From CAZOSF01 sp964582415 (GTDB lineage Bacteria; Bacteroidota; Bacteroidia; Flavobacteriales; Flavobacteriaceae), in assembly GCA_964582415.1 (NCBI GenBank), contig CAZOSF010000023.1, forward strand, positions 1 to 31,915: a DNA stretch of 31,915 nucleotides. The letters run 5' to 3'. A program made the position numbers and the translations under genes. Numbering within the stretch: position 1 is the stretch's first letter; every line of letters starts with the position of its first letter. The notes under the pieces are model-generated. The model saw nothing but the letters and a program-made list of their open reading frames with translations, was not told the origin of the DNA and did no database searches. Positions 1 to 6,742 of this stretch are shown here, one piece after another.

Positions 1-1719
1 CACCGCCTGATAGGGTTCCAACACCAGTTCCTGTCCGTCTAAATTGAGGGTGTTGTAGTTGTTCATCAGGGTTTCCGCAAATTGCATGGAACTATCTAAG
101 GTCACCTTGGCTGGTTCTTCGGTAAAATTCAACACTACCAATAACTTTTCTTTTTGTGAACTTCGGGTGAACATATATACCTGTGGATGTTCCCTTTGTT
201 GGATTTCATAGTCTCCATAGACCAAGGTTAGGTGCTCTTTCCGTAGTTGTGTCATTTTTCTGAAATGATTCAAAATGGAGTTAGGATCTTGGTCCTGTTG
301 GGCGACATTGATTTCCACATAGTTCGGATTCACCCGTTTCCAGGGGGTGCCAGTGGTGAAACCGGCATTGGCCGTGGTATCCCACTGCATGGGGGTGCGT
401 CCGTTTTCACGGGAACTGTAGTTCAACACCTTCATAAATTCCTCCAAATCCTGTCCAGCAGTTACGGCTGCCTTGTACTTTCCGATAGCATCCACATCAA
501 CATATTCCTCGATGGTGGGCATGTCGATATTGGTCATCCCAATTTCATCCCCGTAATAGGTGTAGGGAGTACCCCGCATACTCAATAAAAAAGTATTCAG
601 CATTTGGGTGGAAGGGGTTCGGAATTTCGGATCGGGGTTCCCAAAGCGATCTACCAGTCGGGCATTATCGTGGTTGGAAAGGAAAACCGAAATCCATCCT
701 TTTTTGGCAAAGGCGGAGTCCCATTTGGTAAATACATCCTTGAATTCTTTTAAGGTATAGCCTTCAGGAGTTCTCGACATATCGACGGTTTCAAAATGAT
801 AGGCCATTTGCAATTCATCACGGTCGGCATCCACCAAGTCGTGGGCATCCTGGAAGGTACTTCCGGCGCCTTCGGCTACCGCAAACACATCGTATTTTTC
901 GATGACCTCATGGTACATTTCATTTAAATATTCATGCAATTGCGGACGCATGCCATACCATTTGATAAAGTCTTTTTGGTGTCCTTCGGGGAAGGTGGGC
1001 CAGGTAGTATCCTTGCTGGCAAACTGAAAGGCATCCATTCGGAAACCATCCACGCCTTTATCCGCCCAGAAACGCATAATGTCATACACTTCCTGACGCA
1101 CTTTCGGATTTTCCCAGTTCAAATCGGGTTGGGCTTCCGCGAAGGTATGCAAATAATACGCATTGGTTTGCTCATCATATTCCCAAGCGCCTTCGGGATC
1201 GAAGAGGCTGTGTCGGTAGGGTGGCTCCCCTTTTTCAGCCGGCCACCAGTGGTAGTAATCGCGATAGGGATTATCCCGTGAGCTACGGGATTGTTTAAAC
1301 CATTCGTGCTGATCGCTGCTGTGATTCACCACCACATCCAAAACGAATTTGATGCCGTGATCGTGAAAGCCTTTCAGCATGGCGTCGAAATCTTCCATAG
1401 TGCCATAACGCGGATGGATGGCACGGTAATCGGCCACATCGTAGCCATTGTCTACCAGAGGTGACTCAAAGAAAGGATTCATCCATACCATGTCTACACC
1501 CAGGCTTTCCACATAATCCAGTTTTTCAATAATCCCTCGGAAATCGCCAAAGCCGTCGCCATCGGTATCTTTAAAACTTTGGGGGTAGATCTGATAGAGA
1601 ATGCCCTCTTTCCACCAAGTTGGATTCGCATCGAATGATACGGCTACTTCGGGTTCTTCTTTTTGTTTACAGGATAGGACGACTACTACGGCCAATAGTA
1701 ATAGCAGTGATTTTTTCAT
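1..1719 (-). CDS. GH13 alpha-glucosidase lipoprotein (3' end outside window)
   Basis: Exo-acting GH13 enzyme, probably an alpha-glucosidase/oligo-1,6-glucosidase releasing glucose from malto- or isomalto-oligosaccharides in the periplasm or at the outer membrane. Translation from the ATG at 1719 gives a lipoprotein signal (MKKSLLLLLAVVVVLSC, lipobox Cys17). The GH13 regions follow: DVVVNH near residue 122, GFRMDAF with nucleophile Asp229, VFAVAEG with acid/base Glu283, and FLSNHD with Asp351. The context VNHSSDQHEWFKQSR and the later RTPMQWD...NAGFT...NPNY block are typical of alpha-glucosidases rather than endo-amylases. 573 codons are visible without a stop; family length is about 580-600, so only a few residues are missing. 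It lies 38 nt after the symporter gene, probably in the same transcript. Exact substrate is not determinable. Confidence 0.92.
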   Translation of the reverse strand, partial: MKKSLLLLLAVVVVLSCKQKEEPEVAVSFDANPTWWKEGILYQIYPQSFKDTDGDGFGDFRGIIEKLDYVESLGVDMVWMNPFFESPLVDNGYDVADYRAIHPRYGTMEDFDAMLKGFHDHGIKFVLDVVVNHSSDQHEWFKQSRSSRDNPYRDYYHWWPAEKGEPPYRHSLFDPEGAWEYDEQTNAYYLHTFAEAQPDLNWENPKVRQEVYDIMRFWADKGVDGFRMDAFQFASKDTTWPTFPEGHQKDFIKWYGMRPQLHEYLNEMYHEVIEKYDVFAVAEGAGSTFQDAHDLVDADRDELQMAYHFETVDMSRTPEGYTLKEFKDVFTKWDSAFAKKGWISVFLSNHDNARLVDRFGNPDPKFRTPSTQMLNTFLLSMRGTPYTYYGDEIGMTNIDMPTIEEYVDVDAIGKYKAAVTAGQDLEEFMKVLNYSSRENGRTPMQWDTTANAGFTTGTPWKRVNPNYVEINVAQQDQDPNSILNHFRKMTQLRKEHLTLVYGDYEIQQREHPQVYMFTRSSQKEKLLVVLNFTEEPAKVTLDSSMQFAETLMNNYNTLNLDGQELVLEPYQAV

Positions 1720-1757
1720 GGTTGGAAAATTAGAAGAGGAAAGTTACGAAAAACCCC

Positions 1758-3152
1758 TTAGATATTGGTTGGCGATTCGGATACATCTGGTTTCCAAAGA
1801 CTCCCTATAATCATGGCGAGTAAACTGACGGCTGTGCCAATCAAGGTCGCATCGATGGGAGTTTCCAAAAGGTAGCAGATAAACCAACTTACGGCCCCGC
1901 CTATTATGGCTGCCCAAGCCCCAAAGAGGGACGATTTTTTCCAAAAGAGTCCGAAAGTGAGTGGTGTAAACAGACACACCATGACCAAACTTAAGGAGGC
2001 TACCACCAAGCTCACGATATCGGTATCGCTCATGGCAAAGTAACAAGAGACTGCTGCGACCAAAACCACACTGAGTCGTGTCCAAAGCAGGAGTCTCGCA
2101 TCGGTTAGTCCCGGAAAATAGGGTCGGATAAGGTTTTCCCCAATCACTGTTGCCGGGGCGAGCATGGCCCCGCTGGACGTACTAAGAATCGCTGAAATTA
2201 GGGCGCCATAAAAAAGGATTTGGATAGGGAGACTGGATATTTGGTTGACCATGTAAGGGATGAGATTCTGACTTTGTCCATCTTCTATGAGATAGGGAAA
2301 AAGATAATCGGAACCCAATGCCAATATTAGTGGAATACTTGGAATGATGAGCAAAAGCACGCCAGCCAAAAAGATACCTTGTACGGCCGCACGTGTTGAT
2401 TTGGCAGAAAACACCCGTTGGTAGATTTCTTGAACGGGAATGGCGCCGATAGTGAAGGCTCCGATGACAGCCAAGTATTCGTTCCAATTTTCCCAGCCAT
2501 CTTTTGGGAGTATGGAAAAGAAGCTATCTGGTTTATTTTCGAAAAGAGGCGTGATACCTCCCGTTTTATCCAGCATAGTGAACGTGAGAAAAATGAGTCC
2601 AATTAAAATCATGATTCCCTGAAGCATATCGGTGTAGGAGACGGCCCACATCCCACCGATATAGGTATAAACGATGACGATGGCGGCTCCCAACAAAATG
2701 CCATAATCGAGGGGAATGCCCAGAACAGATTGAAAGAGGTAGGACAGTGCCACAAACTGAGCAGCAATCCAGTGGGGGTAGCAAAATACCATGATGACCG
2801 AAACTACCAAGTCCATTTTTTTTGAAAAACGTCGTTGGAAGAAATCTCCGATGGTCACGATATTCATCTCATAGAGTTTCTTAGCATAGAAGATCCCTAC
2901 AAGTGCTAGGCATATAAAACTGGTAAAGGTGAGGGTGATAAAAGAGGAAAAGCCTTCTTCGACAAAGTAGCCCGGATTTCCCATGATCTGACTCGAGCCA
3001 AACCAGGTGGCAAATAAGGTGAATCCGACCAGTAGGGTGGAAAGTCCACGGCCTGCAAGCGTAAAATCGGCTGAGGTTTTAACTTTTCTAGAGGCCCAAA
3101 AGCCAATAGCGAGGGTGAGGACTAAATAGCCCACGATAAAAATGGCCAGCAT
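1758..3152 (-). CDS. Sodium:solute symporter (SSS family)
   Basis: Inner-membrane Na+-coupled transporter of 464 residues, almost entirely hydrophobic with roughly 12-13 predicted membrane spans. The stretch YTYIGGMWAVSYTDMLQG (about residues 162-179) is the signature loop/helix of the SSS family, and the N-terminal GRGLSTLLVGFTLFATWFG region is also typical. Solute cannot be read from sequence. The next gene downstream on the same strand encodes a lipoprotein alpha-glucosidase, so uptake of glucose or a small glucoside is a reasonable inference. The start at 3152 begins directly with the first membrane helix (MLAIFIVGYLVLTLAIGFW). A -7-like box TATCTTTC (3180-3187, minus strand; one mismatch to TAnnTTTG) and a LacI/CRE-like operator (3221-3234) lie upstream. 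Confidence 0.9.
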   Translation of the reverse strand: MLAIFIVGYLVLTLAIGFWASRKVKTSADFTLAGRGLSTLLVGFTLFATWFGSSQIMGNPGYFVEEGFSSFITLTFTSFICLALVGIFYAKKLYEMNIVTIGDFFQRRFSKKMDLVVSVIMVFCYPHWIAAQFVALSYLFQSVLGIPLDYGILLGAAIVIVYTYIGGMWAVSYTDMLQGIMILIGLIFLTFTMLDKTGGITPLFENKPDSFFSILPKDGWENWNEYLAVIGAFTIGAIPVQEIYQRVFSAKSTRAAVQGIFLAGVLLLIIPSIPLILALGSDYLFPYLIEDGQSQNLIPYMVNQISSLPIQILFYGALISAILSTSSGAMLAPATVIGENLIRPYFPGLTDARLLLWTRLSVVLVAAVSCYFAMSDTDIVSLVVASLSLVMVCLFTPLTFGLFWKKSSLFGAWAAIIGGAVSWFICYLLETPIDATLIGTAVSLLAMIIGSLWKPDVSESPTNI

Positions 3153-3220
3153 AGTGCTGAGGTTAGTTAGTTAGCACTAGAAAGATAGGTAAAATCTTGA
3201 TAGGCATCGGATTAATTGTT

Positions 3221-3234
3221 TAGAAACGCTTTCA
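3221..3234. promoter_or_regulatory. LacI/CRE-like operator upstream of the symporter/alpha-glucosidase genes
   Basis: On the minus strand this reads TGAAAGCGTTTCTA, which fits the catabolite-responsive/LacI-family operator pattern TGWAARCGYTWNCA at 13 of 14 positions. It lies 69-82 nt upstream of the symporter start and about 35 nt upstream of a weak -7-like box (3180-3187). LacI-family regulators commonly control saccharide loci in flavobacteria. No LacI-type gene is present in the window, so the regulator would act from elsewhere. Inference from motif and context only. Confidence 0.45.
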
Positions 3235-3290
3235 AACGTCTATAAACGAAAGTAAATAATTAGCATACGACTAATCACTGGTTGCCATTC

Positions 3291-3298
3291 TATGTTTG
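3291..3298 (+). promoter_or_regulatory. -7 promoter box for ssb
   Basis: TATGTTTG is an exact match to the Bacteroidota -7 consensus TAnnTTTG, 61 nt before the ssb ATG. No good TTG -33 box is at the usual distance. The box falls inside an in-frame upstream extension of ssb that would begin at a TTG codon at 3282, so the extension is probably not translated. Confidence 0.5.
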
Positions 3299-3359
3299 TC
3301 CTGTCGATGGCTTGGATGCCATGATAAGATTAACTGTTTCACCATTAAATTTTATTGTT

Positions 3360-3692
3360 ATGAGTACGTTAAAGAACAAAGTACAGTTGATTGGGAATTT
3401 AGGAAATGACCCAGAAATCGTCACCTTGGAATCGGGTAGGAAGCTGGCCAAATTTTCGATGGCCACCAATGACTCTTACCGAAACAACAAAGGGGAGAAG
3501 GTTACCGAAACACAATGGCACAATGTTGTTGCCTGGGGGAAAACAGCCGACATTATTGAAAGCTATCTTGCCAAGGGCAAAGAAGTGGCTGTGGAAGGGA
3601 AACTGAATACCCGAAGTTATGAAGACAAACAAGGAGTGAAGCGATACATCACGGAAGTAGTGTGTCAGGAGCTCTTGATGATGGGTAAATAG
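3360..3692 (+). CDS. ssb: Single-stranded DNA-binding protein (short form)
   Basis: OB-fold protein binding single-stranded DNA in replication, repair and recombination. It has 110 residues from the ATG at 3360 (MSTLKNKVQLIGNLGNDPEI). Typical SSB segments follow: KLAKFSMATNDSY, TQWHNVVAWGKTADIIESYL and KGKEVAVEGKLNTRSYEDKQG. The upstream in-frame extension (from 3282) was rejected because it holds the candidate -7 box and lacks family similarity. The protein ends just after the OB fold (CQELLMMGK). The disordered linker and acidic tip ending in Pro-Phe that recruits partner proteins in longer SSBs are absent. It may therefore be a specialised paralogue; a second, full-length ssb may exist elsewhere. 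It is a single-gene unit closed by the hairpin at 3712-3738. Confidence 0.93.
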   Translation: MSTLKNKVQLIGNLGNDPEIVTLESGRKLAKFSMATNDSYRNNKGEKVTETQWHNVVAWGKTADIIESYLAKGKEVAVEGKLNTRSYEDKQGVKRYITEVVCQELLMMGK

Positions 3693-3711
3693 GATTGCTT
3701 CCTAAAAGAGA

Positions 3712-3738
3712 GTGGGGGCGGCCAACGGCCGCCCCCAC
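3712..3738. terminator. Bidirectional intrinsic terminator between ssb and the CoA-transferase gene
   Basis: A perfect 12-bp GC-rich stem (GTGGGGGCGGCC at 3712-3723, complement at 3727-3738) encloses a 3-nt AAC loop. It lies 20 nt after the ssb stop and 26 nt beyond the CoA-transferase stop, between convergent genes. On the minus strand it is followed by CTCTCTTTTAGG, a short U-rich tail. The plus-strand tail is weaker (ATCTATTAGTT). Confidence 0.85.
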
Positions 3739-3763
3739 ATCTATTAGTTGGTTAGTTGCTGGA

Positions 3764-5047
3764 TTAGACTTTATAAAAACGCTCAAAAACGGCTCGGTCC
3801 AATTCCTCTTGATGATCGGGATGGGCAATGGAAATTAGGAGTCGTGCACGTTCTTTCATACTCTTTCCAAACAAGTTTACTACACCGAATTCGGTGGCAA
3901 CATAATGAACGTGGGCCCTAGTAGTCGTTACCCCAGCACCGTATTTCAAGTGAGGAACAATTTTCGACATTCCATTCTTGGTAGTGGACGGCATGGCGAT
4001 GATGGGTTTTCCCCCATGTGATAAGGAAGCCCCTCTAATGAAGTCCATTTGTCCACCTACTCCAGAGAACTGGAAGTCTCCAATAGTATCAGCACAAACC
4101 TGACCCGTGAGGTCAATTTCGATGGCCGAATTAATGGCAGTTACTTTAGGATTCTGCTTGATGATGGAGGTGTCGTTGGTATAGCCTGCTTCTTTGAAGT
4201 GCACCAATGGGTTATCATCCACAAAGTCATACAACTTTTGAGATCCAACAGCGAAACAGGTCACTATTTTTCCTGTTTTTATTTCTTTTTCTTCTCCGGT
4301 GATGATTCCTTTCTCAACCAATGGCAATAGTCCGTCCGAGAACATCTCTGTATGAATTCCCAATCGTTTATGGTTGCCAAGATTATGTAGAACAGCATTC
4401 GGAATGTTCCCAATTCCCATTTGCAAAGTAGCGCCATCTTCAATCAACCCAGCGACATGGGCACCGATTTTCTTTTCAGTCTCATTGGGCTCTCCCATGA
4501 TGGTTTCATGAATTGGACGCACATGGTTTACGGCAAAATCGATATTGCTGCTATGGATGATTCCATCCCCATGAGTTCTAGGCACTTTTGGGTTAATCAG
4601 CGCGACTACCTTTTTGGCCTTCAGAATAGCTGGAAGGGTAATATCTACGGAAACTCCCAGGGAACAGTACCCGTGATGATCGGGTGGAGAAACCTGAATA
4701 AAGGCCACATCCAATGGCATGATGTCCCGTCGGAACAACCAATGGATTTCACTTAAAAAGATTGGGATATAATCACCCGTGTCAGAATTCACGCTTTTAC
4801 GAACATTGGAGCCCACAAAAAAGCTTTTAAGTTTAAAGGCTTTAGAGTATGGTTCGCGTATGTATTTAGCATCACCATCGGTATGTACCTGTACTATTTC
4901 AACATTTTCCAGTTCTTGATAGCGTTCACATAGGTTATCTATCAAATAGTTTGGAGTCATGGCAGCACCCTGAAAAAAGACGCGATCTCCTGATTTTACA
5001 ATCCCTACAGCTTCCTCTATGGATACTATTTCTAATGGGGTTTTCAT
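3764..5047 (-). CDS. Acetyl-CoA hydrolase/transferase family CoA-transferase
   Basis: 427-residue enzyme of the family containing 4-hydroxybutyrate CoA-transferase and succinyl-CoA:acetate CoA-transferase. It moves CoA between acyl-CoA and a carboxylate through a glutamyl-CoA thioester. The expected catalytic glutamate is Glu234 in GIHTEMFSDG. The glycine loop GVGGQMDFIRGA (about 329-340) and the N-terminal QGAAMTPNYLIDNL segment also fit. Length matches the 4-hydroxybutyrate/acetate-type enzymes (about 430). Substrate cannot be assigned; acetate, butyrate or propionate metabolism is plausible. It is a single-gene unit that ends at the shared terminator 3712-3738. No clear TAnnTTTG promoter is seen; two copies of ACAAAGGTC and a palindrome (5096-5111) lie upstream and may be regulatory. 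Confidence 0.88.
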   Translation of the reverse strand: MKTPLEIVSIEEAVGIVKSGDRVFFQGAAMTPNYLIDNLCERYQELENVEIVQVHTDGDAKYIREPYSKAFKLKSFFVGSNVRKSVNSDTGDYIPIFLSEIHWLFRRDIMPLDVAFIQVSPPDHHGYCSLGVSVDITLPAILKAKKVVALINPKVPRTHGDGIIHSSNIDFAVNHVRPIHETIMGEPNETEKKIGAHVAGLIEDGATLQMGIGNIPNAVLHNLGNHKRLGIHTEMFSDGLLPLVEKGIITGEEKEIKTGKIVTCFAVGSQKLYDFVDDNPLVHFKEAGYTNDTSIIKQNPKVTAINSAIEIDLTGQVCADTIGDFQFSGVGGQMDFIRGASLSHGGKPIIAMPSTTKNGMSKIVPHLKYGAGVTTTRAHVHYVATEFGVVNLFGKSMKERARLLISIAHPDHQEELDRAVFERFYKV

Positions 5048-5095
5048 GGTTTTTCTGTTTAGTGCACAAAGGTCTTTCCTCTATTCGCTTTAGAG

Positions 5096-5111
5096 TATGA
5101 CAAAGGTCATA
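5096..5111. promoter_or_regulatory. Palindrome upstream of the CoA-transferase gene (possible Crp/Fnr-type site)
   Basis: TATGAC-AAAG-GTCATA is a perfect 6-4-6 inverted repeat, 49-64 nt upstream of the start at 5047. The half-site and spacing resemble sites bound by Crp/Fnr-superfamily regulators. The core ACAAAGGTC (5100-5108) is repeated directly at 5066-5074. Function is inferred only from symmetry and position. Confidence 0.35.
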
Positions 5112-5181
5112 GGCTTCAATTTTAGACGCAAGAATTTAGTTAAATTTATCCAAATGCTGCGCGTCTTACCCCTTAAAATAC

Positions 5182-5210
5182 TTGCAATTAGGTCAGGATT
5201 CTTACCTTTG
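5182..5210 (+). promoter_or_regulatory. Promoter of the U32-ferredoxin operon
   Basis: TTG (5182-5184), an 18-nt spacer and TACCTTTG (5203-5210) match the Bacteroidota -33/-7 promoter. Transcription would start near 5216, leaving a leader of roughly 25 nt before the ATG at 5240. Confidence 0.7.
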
Positions 5211-5239
5211 CACCCCAACTAAAAAATCAAGAGTGCCTT

Positions 5240-6508
5240 ATGACACCCAGTGGTAAAATAGAATTGATGGCCCCAGCAGGGAATTTCGAATCGCTTCAGG
5301 CGGCTATCGACAATGGAGCGGATTCGGTGTATTTCGGTGTAGAACAGCTGAACATGCGGGCCCGTGCGAGTATAAATTTCACCCTGGAAGATCTTCCAGA
5401 GATCGTTCGTCGATGCGAAGCCAAGCAGGTAAGAACCTATCTTACCCTGAATACAATCATATACGATCACGACCTATCGATCATTCGTACCTTATTGGAT
5501 GCTGCCAAGGAGGCGAATATTACTGCCGTAATCGCCATGGATCAAGCGGTTATTGCCTATGCACGACAGATAGGAATGGAAATACATATTTCCACCCAGA
5601 TAAACATAACGAACATCGAAACCGTGAAATTCTATGCGATGTTCGCAGATACCATGGTGATGAGTCGGGAATTGAGTTTACGCCAAGTAAAGAAGATTGT
5701 CGATCAAATTGAGAAAGATCAAGTTAAAGGTCCATCCGGAAACTTGGTTGAGATTGAAATCTTTGGTCACGGAGCTTTGTGTATGGCAGTGTCAGGTAAG
5801 TGTTATCTCAGCCTACATTCCCATAACTCATCTGCCAACCGTGGCGCTTGCAAACAAAACTGCCGAAAGAAATATACGGTCATCGATCAAGAAAGCGGTT
5901 TCGAAATCGAGATCGATAACGAATACATGATGTCACCAAAAGACCTTTGTACTCTGGACTTCTTGGACCAGGTCATCGATACCGGCGTAAAAGTCTTGAA
6001 AATCGAAGGACGCGGACGCGCTCCCGAATATGTGGCTACCGTAATCAAGACCTATCGAGAAGCTATCGATGCCTATTATGAAGGAACCTTCAGCAAGGAA
6101 AAGGTAGCTGGATGGATGGAAGAATTGGATAAGGTGTACAACAGAGGTTTCTGGAGCGGATACTACTTAGGGCAGAAATTAGGAGAATGGAGTGAAGCCA
6201 ATGGATCCAAAGCCACGCAGAAGAAAGTTTATATCGGAAAGGGAATGCATTACTTCCCAAAAACCAGTATTGGAGAATTCAAGATCGAAGCATACGACGT
6301 GAAGATTGGTGACACCTTATTGGTGACTGGACCTACCACTGGCGTGGAAGAGTTCGAACTGACCGAGATGATGGTAAATGATGAACCTCTGAATGCTGCG
6401 AAGAAGGGGGATTCGATTACAATTCCCACTTCATTCAGAGTGCGTCCTTCCGATAAACTCTACAAGATCGTAAAAACGGAATACGCCGTAGAAAAACCAC
6501 AAGCCTAG
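5240..6508 (+). CDS. Peptidase U32 family protein, TrhP/YegQ-like (tRNA U34 hydroxylation)
   Basis: 422 residues. The U32 signature is at residues 173-191 (EIFGHGALCMAVSGKCYLS), with the N-terminal ELMAPAGNFESLQAAIDNGAD segment typical of the family. Despite the name, characterised members TrhP, RlhA and UbiU/UbiV are not peptidases but take part in RNA or quinone hydroxylation. TrhP makes 5-hydroxyuridine at tRNA position 34, using prephenate-derived chemistry and Fe-S biogenesis. Cys181, Cys188, Cys204 and Cys237 have spacing close to the four cluster-binding cysteines of UbiU, so a 4Fe-4S cluster is likely; Cys208 is a further candidate. A ferredoxin gene starts 3 nt after the stop, which supports a redox role. 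A strong promoter lies at 5182-5210. Family assignment is firm; the TrhP role is inference. Confidence 0.9.
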   Translation: MTPSGKIELMAPAGNFESLQAAIDNGADSVYFGVEQLNMRARASINFTLEDLPEIVRRCEAKQVRTYLTLNTIIYDHDLSIIRTLLDAAKEANITAVIAMDQAVIAYARQIGMEIHISTQINITNIETVKFYAMFADTMVMSRELSLRQVKKIVDQIEKDQVKGPSGNLVEIEIFGHGALCMAVSGKCYLSLHSHNSSANRGACKQNCRKKYTVIDQESGFEIEIDNEYMMSPKDLCTLDFLDQVIDTGVKVLKIEGRGRAPEYVATVIKTYREAIDAYYEGTFSKEKVAGWMEELDKVYNRGFWSGYYLGQKLGEWSEANGSKATQKKVYIGKGMHYFPKTSIGEFKIEAYDVKIGDTLLVTGPTTGVEEFELTEMMVNDEPLNAAKKGDSITIPTSFRVRPSDKLYKIVKTEYAVEKPQA

Positions 6509-6511
6509 GGC

Positions 6512-6742
6512 ATGGTCGTCGTCACCCTACAGCGAAATAAGTGTATTGGCTGCAATTACTGTGTGGAATTGGCACCTGGACAATTTCAGATGTCGAAGAA
6601 AGATGGTAAAAGCGTACTGCTGCATTCCAAGGAAAAGAAGGGCTTTTTTACCCTGAAATCCCCAGACGATACCATTTATGAGTCGTGTGTGGAGGCACAA
6701 AAAGCCTGCCCCGTAAAGATTATTACGACCAAACAGGTTTAA
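6512..6742 (+). CDS. Single-cluster 4Fe-4S ferredoxin
   Basis: 76-residue soluble electron carrier. The cysteine pattern Cys11-x2-Cys14-x2-Cys17 plus Cys66-Pro (KCIGCNYC ... KACPVKI) supplies the four ligands of one 4Fe-4S cluster. Cys59 is an additional cysteine nearby. The ATG is 3 nt after the stop of the U32 gene, so the two are very likely co-translated, and this ferredoxin is the obvious candidate electron donor to the U32 Fe-S protein. Its TAA overlaps the metG stop codon on the other strand through a shared TTAA (6739-6742). Confidence 0.88.
   Translation: MVVVTLQRNKCIGCNYCVELAPGQFQMSKKDGKSVLLHSKEKKGFFTLKSPDDTIYESCVEAQKACPVKIITTKQV

Noticed and set aside
247..1281. Plus-strand open frames of about 113-115 codons (247-588 and 934-1281)
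   Set aside because: They lie antisense to the GH13 gene, whose catalytic motifs are intact; their translations show no family or domain pattern.
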